Below, in pieces: positions 27,513 to 37,168 of a DNA stretch of 64,000 nucleotides; position 1 is the first letter of the stretch; the number at the start of each line of letters is the position of its first letter. The position numbers were made by a program, and so were the translations under genes. The notes beneath the pieces are model-generated. The model ran no database searches and was not told where the DNA came from. It saw only the letters and a list, made by a program, of their open reading frames with translations. Origin of the DNA: JAEXOD01 sp937930275 (lineage in GTDB: Bacteria; Bacteroidota; Ignavibacteria; Ignavibacteriales; Melioribacteraceae); NCBI GenBank assembly GCA_036733965.1, contig DAIMZL010000006.1, positions 5,868-69,867 of the forward strand. The letters are read 5' to 3'.

Positions 27513-29000
27513 GCAAGCTATAGTGATAACTGCCTAATTGAAAATTGTACAATTGGTAGTGAAAGTGACTTTAAAATCAGATCTTGTGGAATTAAAATAT
27601 CAAATTGTGGAAGCATAATCATTTGTAACAATATAATTAAAAATATTATTGATTTAGAATACTATTGCTATGGTATTAGATATGAAAATCCGCCTGATTC
27701 TAAATATACTATATATACACTTAAAATATATAACAATAAAATCACTGGCATTAATTCAGCTGATAATAATTATGCAAGTATAGGTATTAGTATAAATAAT
27801 TATAATGATATTCAAAACAATTGTTATGTTTATAATAATATGATTTCGAATTTAATAAAAACAAATACTATTGCTACTACAAGTTATCTAATAAAGGGAA
27901 TTGAATTATTAGGAGGAAGCACAAATAATTTTATTTATCACAATAGTGTTTTAATAAATTCGACTGAGTATCCTTCTTCAAGATGTATATCGCTTGATGC
28001 GGGGAAAAATACAATTTATAATAATCTTTTTATTACAACATCAAGCTACAGTTCGATATCGAAAAGATATTTTTTATTTTGTAACTCTTCGAGTAATTTA
28101 GTTAATAGTGATTATAATAACTTTTATTTTTTATTCTCCGGTACAAATAATATCTTTGGAAGAGTAAATACTACGAATTACTCTTCTTTGCAAGATTGGA
28201 TTACTAATTTAAATAAAGACATTCATTCTATATCTCAACAAGTATATTTTAAAAGTACAACCGATCTTCACTTAGATGGAACATCCATAGGTAATTTGGA
28301 TTTAGCCGGAAAGGATTTGTCATCATTAGGTTTACCGGGATATGATAAAGATATTGACGGAGAAAATAGAAATATTAGCAATCCTTATATGGGAGCCGAT
28401 GAAGATCCCACACATCCCGTACCTGTTGAAATGGCTACTTTTGAAGCTTCAAAATGCGCCAATTTTATATCACTATACTGGAATACAAAGACAGAATTAA
28501 ACTGCATACAATTTGATATTGAGAGACGATGTGAAGATGAAAGTTGCTGGACATATATCGCAACAGTTCCTGGACACGGAAATTCCTATAATTTTAACGA
28601 GTACTCGTTTATTGATAACTACAGTATTGGCAATAAAACACAGTACAGATTAAAACAGATAGATAACGACGGTGAATATAAATATTACTATTCAAATATT
28701 CTTGATGCGGAATTAATTAATAATTATGAATTGTATGGCAATTATCCAAATCCTTTTAATCCTTCAACAACTATTAGTTATAATTTACAGAATGAAGGTG
28801 AAGTTATTATCAAAATTTACTCAATTTCCGGAGAATTAATACAGACAAATAAAGAAGGAATGAAGAGTAAGGGTTATAACGAAACAAAAATAGATTTGAA
28901 TAATTATCCAAGCGGAATTTATTTATATCAATTAGAGGTTTTTGGGATAAATAATTTAAAGATTTTTGATGCTTTGAAAAAAATGATTTTAGTAAAATAA
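27513..29000 (+). CDS. Beta-helix-type surface protein with T9SS sorting domain (5' truncated by gap)
   Basis: The frame is open from the first base after the gap, well before the first ATG at 27840, so the gene is 5' partial; 495 residues are visible. The first 300 residues show many short N-rich rungs (IENCTIGSES, IYNNKITGINSAD, VYNNMISNL, IYNNLFITTS), typical of right-handed parallel beta-helix (pectate-lyase-like) proteins. A linker with YMGADEDPTHPVPVEM then leads to a beta-sandwich region (WNTKTELNCIQFDIERR) and a T9SS type A end from about 28735 (YPNPFNPSTTISY). It is probably secreted and may bind or cleave polysaccharide, but no catalytic residues can be assigned. Confidence 0.82.
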   Translation, partial: ASYSDNCLIENCTIGSESDFKIRSCGIKISNCGSIIICNNIIKNIIDLEYYCYGIRYENPPDSKYTIYTLKIYNNKITGINSADNNYASIGISINNYNDIQNNCYVYNNMISNLIKTNTIATTSYLIKGIELLGGSTNNFIYHNSVLINSTEYPSSRCISLDAGKNTIYNNLFITTSSYSSISKRYFLFCNSSSNLVNSDYNNFYFLFSGTNNIFGRVNTTNYSSLQDWITNLNKDIHSISQQVYFKSTTDLHLDGTSIGNLDLAGKDLSSLGLPGYDKDIDGENRNISNPYMGADEDPTHPVPVEMATFEASKCANFISLYWNTKTELNCIQFDIERRCEDESCWTYIATVPGHGNSYNFNEYSFIDNYSIGNKTQYRLKQIDNDGEYKYYYSNILDAELINNYELYGNYPNPFNPSTTISYNLQNEGEVIIKIYSISGELIQTNKEGMKSKGYNETKIDLNNYPSGIYLYQLEVFGINNLKIFDALKKMILVK

Positions 29001-29009
29001 AAAAATTTG

Positions 29010-29159
29010 TTGAATAAACGTGTTTTAAATACTTATTAAATTGTAAAAGTGTAATAAAAATATTTAACCAAAAAGTAACTAATAATTTGCCTTAAAAATT
29101 TAATGACAATAAATAGGACTTTTTGTAAGGTAAATTATTTATAAAACACGTTTATTCAA
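29010..29159. repeat. 150-bp element bounded by an 18-bp inverted repeat
   Basis: TTGAATAAACGTGTTTTA at 29010-29027 is repeated as its exact complement at 29142-29159. A second imperfect inverted repeat (29081-29097 with 29120-29139) is nested inside. The element fills the space between the convergent T9SS gene and wecB. It could be a bidirectional terminator region, a folded 3' UTR or a small non-autonomous (MITE-like) element. No flanking target duplication is visible. Confidence 0.6.
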
Positions 29160-29179
29160 AAATTGGAGCATTTAAAAAA

Positions 29180-30271
29180 TTAAACTACTTTAGATAAAAT
29201 TTCGCATATTCTATTAGCAGCGTTTCCGTCCCATAAAGGGGGAATTGTACCCTGTTTTACTTTACCGCTAAGAACACTAAATGTTGCTTCTTTTGCTTTT
29301 TCTAAATCATCTCCAAATAATTGATTTGTTCCCAACTCTACGGTAACAGGTCTTTCTGTAGAAGTACGTAAAGTAATGCATTGCACTCCTAAGAACGTGG
29401 ATTCTTCTTGAATACCGCCGCTATCGGTTAAAATTAATTCTGCATTTTTTGTGCATTTCATAAAATCAATATAACCGATCGGATCGGTTAAAATAATATT
29501 ATCATCAAGTTTACTTTTAATTTCAAAAGTTTCAAGATTTTTCATTGTACGCGGGTGAATAGGGAAAACCACTTTTTTTAACTTAGCTACTTCATTAAAT
29601 AATTCAAATAATTTTGTCAGCTGATTTTTATCATCAACATTTGAAGGTCTATGCATTGTAACAAGGACATATTTATCATTTTCAATTCCGAGTGTTTTTA
29701 AAATGTCGGATTTTTCTGCTTTTGGCAAATAATTTACCAAACTATCAATCATCACATTGCCGGTAAAGAAAACTTTACTATTACTAATTCCTTCATTCTT
29801 TAAATTTTCTAAGCCGCTTTTTTCCGTTACAAACAAAAAATCAGCAATAGAATCAGTTAATAACCTATTAATTTCTTCAGGCATATCTCTATCAAAGCTG
29901 CGCAGACCGCTTTCAACATGTGCAGTTTTGATATGTAATTTGGCAGCAGTTAAAGTACATGCAATTGTTGAATTTACATCACCTACAACTAATACTAAAT
30001 CAGGTTTTTCTTGGAACAATATTTTTTCAAATTCAATCATTATTTTACCGGTTTGTTCGGCATGAGTGCCGCCGCCGATACCTAAATAAAAATGAGGTTT
30101 TGGTAACTCAAGATCTTCAAAAAAAACTTTAGACATTTTTTCGTCATAGTGCTGTCCGGTATGGCAAATTAAATGAGTTATGGAATCAGAATATTTAGCA
30201 AATGCTTTGTGGATTGGTGCAATTTTCATAAAGTTTGGACGAGCACCAACAACCGATATTATTTTTTTCAT
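29180..30271 (-). CDS. wecB: UDP-N-acetylglucosamine 2-epimerase (non-hydrolysing)
   Basis: Interconverts UDP-GlcNAc and UDP-ManNAc for surface polysaccharide synthesis, in the cytosol. The 363-residue protein has the N-terminal GARPNFMKIAPIHKAF, the HTGQHYD motif, AHVESGLRSFDRDMPEE and, in the C-terminal domain, LTDSGGIQEE for UDP binding. Length and motifs are those of WecB/MnaA. It stands alone on the minus strand, with no UDP-ManNAc dehydrogenase or polysaccharide genes nearby. Confidence 0.95.
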   Translation of the reverse strand: MKKIISVVGARPNFMKIAPIHKAFAKYSDSITHLICHTGQHYDEKMSKVFFEDLELPKPHFYLGIGGGTHAEQTGKIMIEFEKILFQEKPDLVLVVGDVNSTIACTLTAAKLHIKTAHVESGLRSFDRDMPEEINRLLTDSIADFLFVTEKSGLENLKNEGISNSKVFFTGNVMIDSLVNYLPKAEKSDILKTLGIENDKYVLVTMHRPSNVDDKNQLTKLFELFNEVAKLKKVVFPIHPRTMKNLETFEIKSKLDDNIILTDPIGYIDFMKCTKNAELILTDSGGIQEESTFLGVQCITLRTSTERPVTVELGTNQLFGDDLEKAKEATFSVLSGKVKQGTIPPLWDGNAANRICEILSKVV

Positions 30272-30463
30272 TTTTTTCCTTTGAGCTTTTTAATAACTAA
30301 CAATCCGTAAAATTACCATAATTTACCAGATTTAATTAGAAAAATAAGAAATATTTTGTTAAATTTACAGTTTAAAAGTCGAATTAATTGTTTTCCTTCC
30401 TAAAATACTACCGAACAATAAATTTACGACCAAAAATTTCAAATCAAAAACGGAGAATAAAAT

Positions 30464-30892
30464 ATGAAAACAGTAGAAAAAGGGGATAAAATTACAATTT
30501 CGTATATAGGAAAATTAGATGATGGTGAAATATTCGATCAAACTGAAGGTGATGATAATTTTGAATTTACCGTAGGTGCCGAAGAAGTAATTGAAGGATT
30601 AGAAAAAGCAGTTTTAGGAATGAAGGTCGGCGAAAAAAAATCAGTTGCTATAGAAGCCGAAGAAGCTTACGGTGAAAGATATGATGACTTAGTTATCGAA
30701 TTGCCAAAAGAAAGTGCCCCTGATAACATAGAATTGGAATTGGGAAATGTTTATACTTTTCCGTTAGAAGGCGGAGAACAGATAGATATGGAATTAGTAG
30801 ATATAGATGAAGAATCATATGTTTTTGACGGAAATCATCCTTTAGCAGGAGAAACATTACATTTTGAGATTGAACTGTTAAAAATCAACTAA
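30464..30892 (+). CDS. slyD: FKBP-type peptidyl-prolyl isomerase, SlyD-like
   Basis: A 142-residue cytosolic prolyl isomerase. The FKBP half is split by an insert-in-flap chaperone domain, as in SlyD: KGDKITISYIGKLDDGEIFDQTE, GLEKAVLGMKVGEKKSV and AYGERYDD, then an acidic IF domain, then FDGNHPLAGETLHFEIEL. There is no metal-binding His-rich tail, unlike E. coli SlyD. RBS CGGAG lies upstream. The gene stands alone, with a terminator after it. Confidence 0.92.
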   Translation: MKTVEKGDKITISYIGKLDDGEIFDQTEGDDNFEFTVGAEEVIEGLEKAVLGMKVGEKKSVAIEAEEAYGERYDDLVIELPKESAPDNIELELGNVYTFPLEGGEQIDMELVDIDEESYVFDGNHPLAGETLHFEIELLKIN

Positions 30893-30913
30893 TTTATTAA
30901 AATAAATTACGTT

Positions 30914-30945
30914 AAGCCCTTATTTTCAATAGGGGCTTTTTTATT
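30914..30945 (+). terminator. Intrinsic terminator after slyD
   Basis: AAGCCCTTA pairs with TAGGGGCTT (one G-U), loop TTTTCAA, followed by TTTTTATTTT. It is a clear rho-independent terminator 21 bp after the stop. Confidence 0.87.
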
Positions 30946-31011
30946 TTAAAGGTACAAAATTATTAAAATTATTAGTATATTTAAAGTTTAAATATAATTT
31001 GGTATTAAAGT

Positions 31012-33030
31012 ATGTCAGAAAAAATTATTGTAACTTCGGCGTTACCTTACGCCAATGGAAAAATACATTTAGGACACTTAAGCGGTGCTTATTTACCTGC
31101 CGATATTTATGTGAGATTTAAAAGGTTAACTGGAGCGGATATCCTTTATATTTGTGGATCTGACGAACACGGTGTACCTATTACCATTACTGCAGATAAA
31201 GAAGGGAAAAAACCACAAGAGATTATTGATAGATATCATAATTTGAATAAAGAAGCATTTGAACAATTCGGTATGAGTTTTGACATCTACTCCAGAACAA
31301 GTATTCCGCTACACCATGAAACGGCAAAAACATTTTTTTTGAATTTTTATGAACAAGGTTTATTAAATGAAAAAGTATCACTTCAGTTTTATGATGAAAA
31401 AGCAAAGATGTTTTTACCTGATAGATATGTAGAAGGTACTTGTCCAAAATGCGGAAATGAGGAAGCAAGAAGTGACGAATGTGAAAATTGCGGAGCTTCG
31501 TATGATCAAAGTGAATTATTAAATCCAAGAAGTAAAATAAGCGGTGAAAAACCGATTTTAAAAGAAACTTCCCATTGGTATTTTCCTTTAGGCAAATTTC
31601 AAGAAAGACTTGAAAACTATGTTGCTAAACAAGATAAAGAATATGGTTGGAAAGATAATGTTTTACAACAATGCAAAAGTTGGTTTAATGATGTTCTAAA
31701 AGATCGTGCAATTACCCGAGATTTGGATTGGGGAGTTAAAGTTCCTTTGGAAAGTGCCGAAGGTAAAGTATTGTATGTGTGGTTTGAAGCAGTATTAGGG
31801 TATATATCGGCAACAAAAGAATTGGGAATAAGTAAAGGTAATGCCGATTTATGGAAAGAATATTGGCAGAATAAAGATACAAGATACGTTGCTTTTATAG
31901 GGAAAGATAATATCGTTTTTCATACAATTATTTTTCCGGCTTTATTAATGGCTTGGAACGATAGCGGAAAGGAACAATTTATTTTACCGGAAAATGTTCC
32001 TGCAAACGAATTTTTAAATTTTGAAGGGAAAAAGTTTTCCAAATCTCGTAACTGGGGTATTGACGTAATAGACTTCTTAAATTTATTTCCTGCAGATTCA
32101 TTGAGATATACGTTAGCAGCAAACTTACCTGAAAATAAAGATACCGATTTTTATTGGAAAGAATTTCAAATGAGAAATAATAGCGAGTTGGCAGATATAT
32201 TCGGAAATTTTGTTAATAGGACTTTGACTTTTACGAACAAACATTTTGAAGGAAAAGTACCAAAATTAGGAATTTTAAACGAATCGGATAAGGAAATAAT
32301 TGCTTTATTAGAAAACTATCCTAAAAAAGTTGCAGATTTATTTGAAAAATATAAAATTAAAGATGCAGTATTTGAAGTAATGAATTTAGCCCGAGCAGCC
32401 AACAAATACTTTAATGACGAACAACCTTGGGTTTCGATTAAATCGGATAAAGAACGATGCGGAACAACTTTAAATATTTGTATAAATATTATTAATACAC
32501 TTGCAGAAATGTTTTATCCTATAATACCGTTTACTTCCGAAAAATTGTTTAAAATTTTAAATACTAAACCCGGAAATTGGTTTGAAAGCGGGAAATTAAA
32601 TATTATAGAAGGTCATTTATTTAATGCACCGGAAATATTGTTTACGAAAATTGAGGATGAAAAAATTGAAGCTCAAAAAGTAGTTGAAGAAGTAGTATCT
32701 GAACCGAAAATAACATACGACGAGTTTAGTAAAATTGATTTACGGGTTGCAGAAATTTTACATGCAGAGAATGTAAAAAAAAGTGAAAAACTTTTAAAGT
32801 TGAATGTCAAAATTGGTGAGACAAAACGACAGATAGTTGCAGGTATTGCAAAAAGCTATAAGCCTGAAGAACTTATCGGTAAAAAAGTCGTAATAGTTTT
32901 TAACCTTCAACCCGCAAAATTATTCGGAATCGATTCTGAAGGCATGATTTTAGCAGTTGAAGACGAAGACGGTAAATTGAATGTAATTGAAGTAAACGAA
33001 AAAGTAAAAAGCGGAACTAAAGTTAAATAA
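31012..33030 (+). CDS. metG: Methionyl-tRNA synthetase
   Basis: Class I synthetase charging tRNA-Met. The 672-residue protein has the HIGH-type motif HLGH (residues 19-22), KFSKS at 341-345, and a zinc knuckle with two CxxC pairs (CPKCGNEEARSDECENCG). The C-terminal about 110 residues form the EMAP/Trbp111-like tRNA-binding domain (FSKIDLRVAEILHAENV, IVAGIAKSYKPEELIGKKVV). It is full length with the appended domain, as in Bacteroidota. It is a monocistronic unit upstream of the folding-factor cluster, 77 bp away. Confidence 0.98.
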   Translation: MSEKIIVTSALPYANGKIHLGHLSGAYLPADIYVRFKRLTGADILYICGSDEHGVPITITADKEGKKPQEIIDRYHNLNKEAFEQFGMSFDIYSRTSIPLHHETAKTFFLNFYEQGLLNEKVSLQFYDEKAKMFLPDRYVEGTCPKCGNEEARSDECENCGASYDQSELLNPRSKISGEKPILKETSHWYFPLGKFQERLENYVAKQDKEYGWKDNVLQQCKSWFNDVLKDRAITRDLDWGVKVPLESAEGKVLYVWFEAVLGYISATKELGISKGNADLWKEYWQNKDTRYVAFIGKDNIVFHTIIFPALLMAWNDSGKEQFILPENVPANEFLNFEGKKFSKSRNWGIDVIDFLNLFPADSLRYTLAANLPENKDTDFYWKEFQMRNNSELADIFGNFVNRTLTFTNKHFEGKVPKLGILNESDKEIIALLENYPKKVADLFEKYKIKDAVFEVMNLARAANKYFNDEQPWVSIKSDKERCGTTLNICINIINTLAEMFYPIIPFTSEKLFKILNTKPGNWFESGKLNIIEGHLFNAPEILFTKIEDEKIEAQKVVEEVVSEPKITYDEFSKIDLRVAEILHAENVKKSEKLLKLNVKIGETKRQIVAGIAKSYKPEELIGKKVVIVFNLQPAKLFGIDSEGMILAVEDEDGKLNVIEVNEKVKSGTKVK

Positions 33031-33107
33031 AAGGAACTTTTTAACTATAATTATTTAAAACAATTGAAATTGTTTGCAATAAAATTTATTAATTCGGAGG
33101 TTAATAT

Positions 33108-35093
33108 ATGAAATATTTCTCATTTCTGATTTCACTGTTTCTATTGACAATATTATTTATATCTTGTGGTACGGAACAAAGCAAATTAGTTGTAGCAAAT
33201 ATTGCAGGTGAAGATGTAACTTTAAGTGATTTTGAGAAAGCTTATAAGAAAAATTCCGGTGAGACTACTTCAAACGTACCGGATTCCAATTCAATATTGA
33301 AATTTTGGAATTTATATAAAAATTTCAGATTAAAATTGGTAGATGCAAAGGCAAAAGGATATGATACAAATGTTGATTTAAAGAACGAGCTTTCGGAATA
33401 CAAAAGAAAAGTTGGTGTATCATACTTATTAGAAAAGCAATTGCTTGAACCGGGAATGAAAGAAATATATGAAAAACGCAAAGTTGAATACCGAGTTAGT
33501 CATATAATGATCCGTATTGATACACTATCTAAAGAAGCTGCAAAAGCACGCGCATTAGAAGTGATAAATAAGTATAAAGCCGGAGCAAAATTTGAAGATT
33601 TAGCTTTAGAATATAGTGACGATACTTATTCAAAAAAATCAGGCGGCGATTTATATTATATAACTTGGGGTCAAACATTACCTGAATTTGACGATGCAGT
33701 TTATAAAACTGAAGTTAATAGTATATATCCTGAACCTGTTGAAACAAGATTTGGTTATCATGTAATAAAAGTTACCGATAAACAGCCAAGGAAATATCAA
33801 GTAAGAGTAAAACACATTTTGTTGGATTTTGTCGATTCTTTGGGTAATATTGATTCGGTTTTAGCAAAAAAACAAATTGAAGATATTAGAAATCAGATTG
33901 TAACTAACAAAATTTCTTTTGAAGATGCTGCTATGAAGTATAGTGATGATAGAGGCAGTGCTTCCAAAGGAGGCGATTTAGGATTTTTTGAAAGAAGAAG
34001 CATGATTTTACCTTTTGATGAAACTTGCTTTAATATGAAACCAAACGAGATTTCTGCAGTAATAGAAACAAAATTTGGATATCATATTATAAAATTTGTT
34101 GAAGAAAAACCATACCCTTCTTTTGAAGAAGAAAAAACAAATTTAAAAACTATGTATAAACGTTCGCTTTATGATGCAAAATATAATCAATTAATTAGCG
34201 AATTAAAGACAAAATACAATTATGTTAAAAACGATGAGGGAATTAAATTTGTTCTTTCAAAATTGGATAGCAACAAGATTAATAACGAATATTATGAAAG
34301 CAATTTAAGAAAAGAAGTTGAAAAAACAACATTATTTACCGTTAATAATGTTTCTTGTGGATTGGATAGCGTAATAGGATTTGTGATTAATGATCCGAAA
34401 TTTCAAAATAAATTAATTGATGAGAAAATTCTTAATGATGCAGTTGACGAAACAGCAAAAAATGCACTATTAGAATTGAAAGCTTTAACCTTGGAAGACA
34501 CGGATCCGGATTTTGCACAGTTAATGAAAGATTATAAACAAGGCATTTATATTTTCAAAATTCAAGAAGAAGAAATTTGGAATAATATAAAATTAGATAG
34601 TGCAAAATTAGTTGAGTTTTACAACAAAACAAAAGAAAACTACAAATGGAAAGAGGGTGTTGATTTTAGCGAGATTTTTGCTAAAAAAGATAGCTTGATT
34701 AATGTATATTATGATAAAATTATTCAAGGAGCTTCCTTCGATTCGTTAGCAAAATTATATACCGAACGCCCTGGGTTTAAATTAAAATCCGGAGCTTACG
34801 GAATGGTTGATATAGAAAATAATGAAATTGCAAAAAAAGCTTATACATTTAATGTTGGCGAAATTACTAAACCGGTTCAAGTTAACGGTGGTTTTTCAAT
34901 ATTTAAGGTAAATAAAAAACGTCTTGCGGGCTTAAAGACATTTGAAGAAGCAAAAGCAGAAGTAGCAAGTTTGTTTCAAGAAAGTGAAAGCAAACGCCTT
35001 GAAAGTGAATACGTTCAAAAATTAAATTTAAAATATCCTGTTACTAACTTTAAGGAAGATGTTTTACTTAAAGCATTTAAAACGGATAAGTAA
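33108..35093 (+). CDS. Periplasmic PpiC-type peptidyl-prolyl isomerase lipoprotein
   Basis: A 661-residue envelope lipoprotein: signal peptide with lipobox FISC and lipidated Cys20. A SurA-like helical N-terminal segment (VTLSDFEKAYKKN) is followed by two parvulin/rotamase domains at about residues 125-225 and 235-340. Each shows the ladder VSHIMIRID / VKHILLDF, FEDLALEYSDD / FEDAAMKYSDDRGSASKGGDL and ETRFGYHVIKV / ETKFGYHIIKF. A third, diverged copy may occur near residues 540-630. It should help fold outer-membrane proteins. It overlaps the next gene by 35 bp and forms a folding operon with it and the SurA homologue. Confidence 0.9.
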   Translation: MKYFSFLISLFLLTILFISCGTEQSKLVVANIAGEDVTLSDFEKAYKKNSGETTSNVPDSNSILKFWNLYKNFRLKLVDAKAKGYDTNVDLKNELSEYKRKVGVSYLLEKQLLEPGMKEIYEKRKVEYRVSHIMIRIDTLSKEAAKARALEVINKYKAGAKFEDLALEYSDDTYSKKSGGDLYYITWGQTLPEFDDAVYKTEVNSIYPEPVETRFGYHVIKVTDKQPRKYQVRVKHILLDFVDSLGNIDSVLAKKQIEDIRNQIVTNKISFEDAAMKYSDDRGSASKGGDLGFFERRSMILPFDETCFNMKPNEISAVIETKFGYHIIKFVEEKPYPSFEEEKTNLKTMYKRSLYDAKYNQLISELKTKYNYVKNDEGIKFVLSKLDSNKINNEYYESNLRKEVEKTTLFTVNNVSCGLDSVIGFVINDPKFQNKLIDEKILNDAVDETAKNALLELKALTLEDTDPDFAQLMKDYKQGIYIFKIQEEEIWNNIKLDSAKLVEFYNKTKENYKWKEGVDFSEIFAKKDSLINVYYDKIIQGASFDSLAKLYTERPGFKLKSGAYGMVDIENNEIAKKAYTFNVGEITKPVQVNGGFSIFKVNKKRLAGLKTFEEAKAEVASLFQESESKRLESEYVQKLNLKYPVTNFKEDVLLKAFKTDK

Positions 35094-35877
35094 CATTGTT
35101 TTAATTTTATTTCTCTTTGTTTTTGGTTGTACCGAAAAAAAAAGTGATAATAAAGTTGTAGCAAAAGTAAATGATTCCGAATTGACCGAGGAAGAGTTAA
35201 ATCTCTTTCTCGGCAATAAAAAACATAATAATAAATTGCGTGAAGAATTTATCAAAAATTGGATAGAATCGGAAATATTGTTTCTTGAAGCTAAAGAACA
35301 AGGTATAACAAATTCGGAAACTTATAAAGCCTACCTTAAGACATCTCAAAAAGAACTTGCGGTCGGGTTATTAACAAAAAAGTTCTTTGACGATTATTCG
35401 CAAAATACACAAGAATCAGAACTATTACGTTACTATAATAAAAACAAAAACGAGTTTAAACTAAGTTGCGATAATTATTTAATAAGCTTACTTAAATTTG
35501 ATAGTTTTTATGAAGCTGAAAGTTTTAGGCTTAAAGTTGACGAAACTAACTGGAATAGCTTAGCAAAAGAAATTGTTAGGCAAAAAAAAGCTAAACAAAT
35601 TTTTGATAATGAATTGGTGACGGAGTATAATATTTTTCCTACAATAATAAAAAATTATTTAGACGGAATGAATAATAACGAAATAAGCATTGTTATTAAT
35701 ATCTCAAATAACCAAGCTTACATCGCTAAATTTATAAAAAAATATTATATGAATGATGTACCGGAATTTAAGAGTATAAAAAAAATAGTTGAAACAAGGT
35801 ATTTAGGTCAAAAAAAAGAACTTGCATATAAGTCATATATAAGTGATTTATATTCTAAATATGAAATAAAAAAATAG
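35059..35877 (+). CDS. SurA/PpiC-like N-terminal domain lipoprotein without clear parvulin domain
   Basis: A 272-residue lipoprotein (VFGC lipobox, Cys24). It resembles the chaperone half of SurA/PrsA-like proteins: VVAKVNDSELTEEELNLFL near the start and long helices (FIKNWIESEILFLEAKEQGI). The C-terminal half keeps the general shape of a rotamase domain, but I cannot see the HILI and GGDLG motifs, so isomerase activity is doubtful. The start at ATG 35059 sits 35 bp inside the previous gene with GGAAG very close to the ATG, an unusually short spacing; no better start precedes the hydrophobic segment. It lies 7 bp before the SurA homologue and probably works with it. Confidence 0.75.
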   Translation: MFYLKHLKRISNIVLILFLFVFGCTEKKSDNKVVAKVNDSELTEEELNLFLGNKKHNNKLREEFIKNWIESEILFLEAKEQGITNSETYKAYLKTSQKELAVGLLTKKFFDDYSQNTQESELLRYYNKNKNEFKLSCDNYLISLLKFDSFYEAESFRLKVDETNWNSLAKEIVRQKKAKQIFDNELVTEYNIFPTIIKNYLDGMNNNEISIVINISNNQAYIAKFIKKYYMNDVPEFKSIKKIVETRYLGQKKELAYKSYISDLYSKYEIKK

Positions 35878-35884
35878 GTTATAA

Positions 35885-37159
35885 ATGAAAACATTAAAAT
35901 TATTAGTACTAATATTATTAGTAAACACAATAATTAACGCACAAGAAACATTGGATAAAATTGCTGCTGTTGTTGATAACGAGATTATTTTGTTATCTGA
36001 GTTAAATTTGCAAGTAAATTATCTGGCAGCTCAACGTAATGTAAATCCTAAAGATCCGGCTATTCAGAAACAAGTTTTAAATGCAATGATAAATGAAAAA
36101 TTATTGTATGCCCAATCTGAATTGGATTCTGTTACGGTTTCTGAAGACGAAATTGAACAACAGCTTGACGGTCAAATTAATTATTTTATAAATCAATACG
36201 GTAGTAGAGAACGATTTGAACAAGCTTATGGTATGAACATTGATAGAATTAGACGTGAATTACGTGACGATGTTAAAAAGAATGTGATGAGTCAAAAAGT
36301 TAAACAGAAAAAATTTGGAACAATTACTGTTTCAAGAAGAGAAGTTGAACAATTTTATGATGAATATAAAGACTCGTTAGGTGTTATTCCGGAAAAATTT
36401 ACTCTCGCTCATATTTTTATTAATCCTCAAAAAGGCGAAAGAGTAAAAAAAGCTGCTTTTGAATTTGCAAAAAAGATATTGGACTCTTTAAAAAATGGAG
36501 CTAATTTTGGTGAATTAGCAAAAAAATATAGTGATGACCCCGGAAGTGCAGCACAAGGCGGTGATTTGGGGTATGTAAAACGAGGCGTATTTTACCCTGA
36601 ATTTGAAGCAGCAGCTTTTTCTTTAAAACCCGGCGAATTATCAAATGTTGTAGAATCACCGGTCGGTTACCACATTATACAATTAATTGAAAGACGCGGT
36701 GAAGGTATTAATACTCGTCATATCTTAATTAAAGTTAAAAGTGATGATGAGAGTGATTTACAAGCTATTGAGTTTTTAAGTGATATTAGGGATAGCATTA
36801 CAAGAAATGTAAATACGTTTGGTTACTTTGCCCTTAAATATAGTGATGATAAAGAGACTTCACGCTTTAACGGCGAATTAGGAAGTTTTGAACTCGGTCA
36901 ATTAGATGAAAGTCTAAAAGATATTGTATTCAAAATGAAAGAAGGGGATATCAGTTATCCTAAGAGATTAGACTTGGATAAAAAAACTTACGGATTTCAT
37001 ATTGTAAAATTAGTAAAAAGAACAAAAGAACATAAACCCACATTAGATACTGATTTTGATGAATTAAAAAAGCTTGCCGAATATAGCAAAAAAGAGAAAT
37101 TATATAATGCCTGGTTAGAAGAATTAAGACAAACGATTTTTTGGGAAATTAAAATTTAA
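35885..37159 (+). CDS. surA: SurA-like periplasmic chaperone / peptidyl-prolyl isomerase
   Basis: A 424-residue exported chaperone for outer-membrane proteins. Signal peptide of about 20 residues (ends INAQ). The SurA N-domain begins LDKIAAVVDNEIILLSELNL. Two parvulin domains follow: one at about residues 170-275 (AHIFINPQKGE, AKKYSDDPGSAAQGGDLGYV, SPVGYHIIQL) and a second, diverged one at about 275-380 (RHILIKVKSDD, GELGSFELGQL, YGFHIVKLV). Domain order and size match SurA. It is the last gene of the three-gene folding operon; a MoxR-type ATPase gene starts 9 bp later. Confidence 0.9.
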   Translation: MKTLKLLVLILLVNTIINAQETLDKIAAVVDNEIILLSELNLQVNYLAAQRNVNPKDPAIQKQVLNAMINEKLLYAQSELDSVTVSEDEIEQQLDGQINYFINQYGSRERFEQAYGMNIDRIRRELRDDVKKNVMSQKVKQKKFGTITVSRREVEQFYDEYKDSLGVIPEKFTLAHIFINPQKGERVKKAAFEFAKKILDSLKNGANFGELAKKYSDDPGSAAQGGDLGYVKRGVFYPEFEAAAFSLKPGELSNVVESPVGYHIIQLIERRGEGINTRHILIKVKSDDESDLQAIEFLSDIRDSITRNVNTFGYFALKYSDDKETSRFNGELGSFELGQLDESLKDIVFKMKEGDISYPKRLDLDKKTYGFHIVKLVKRTKEHKPTLDTDFDELKKLAEYSKKEKLYNAWLEELRQTIFWEIKI

Positions 37160-37168
37160 GGATTTGTT

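Noticed and set aside
33058..33075. Palindrome AAACAATT-GA-AATTGTTT between metG and the PpiC lipoprotein gene
   Set aside because: The 8-bp AT-rich arms are near chance expectation and no T tract or repeated copy supports a function.
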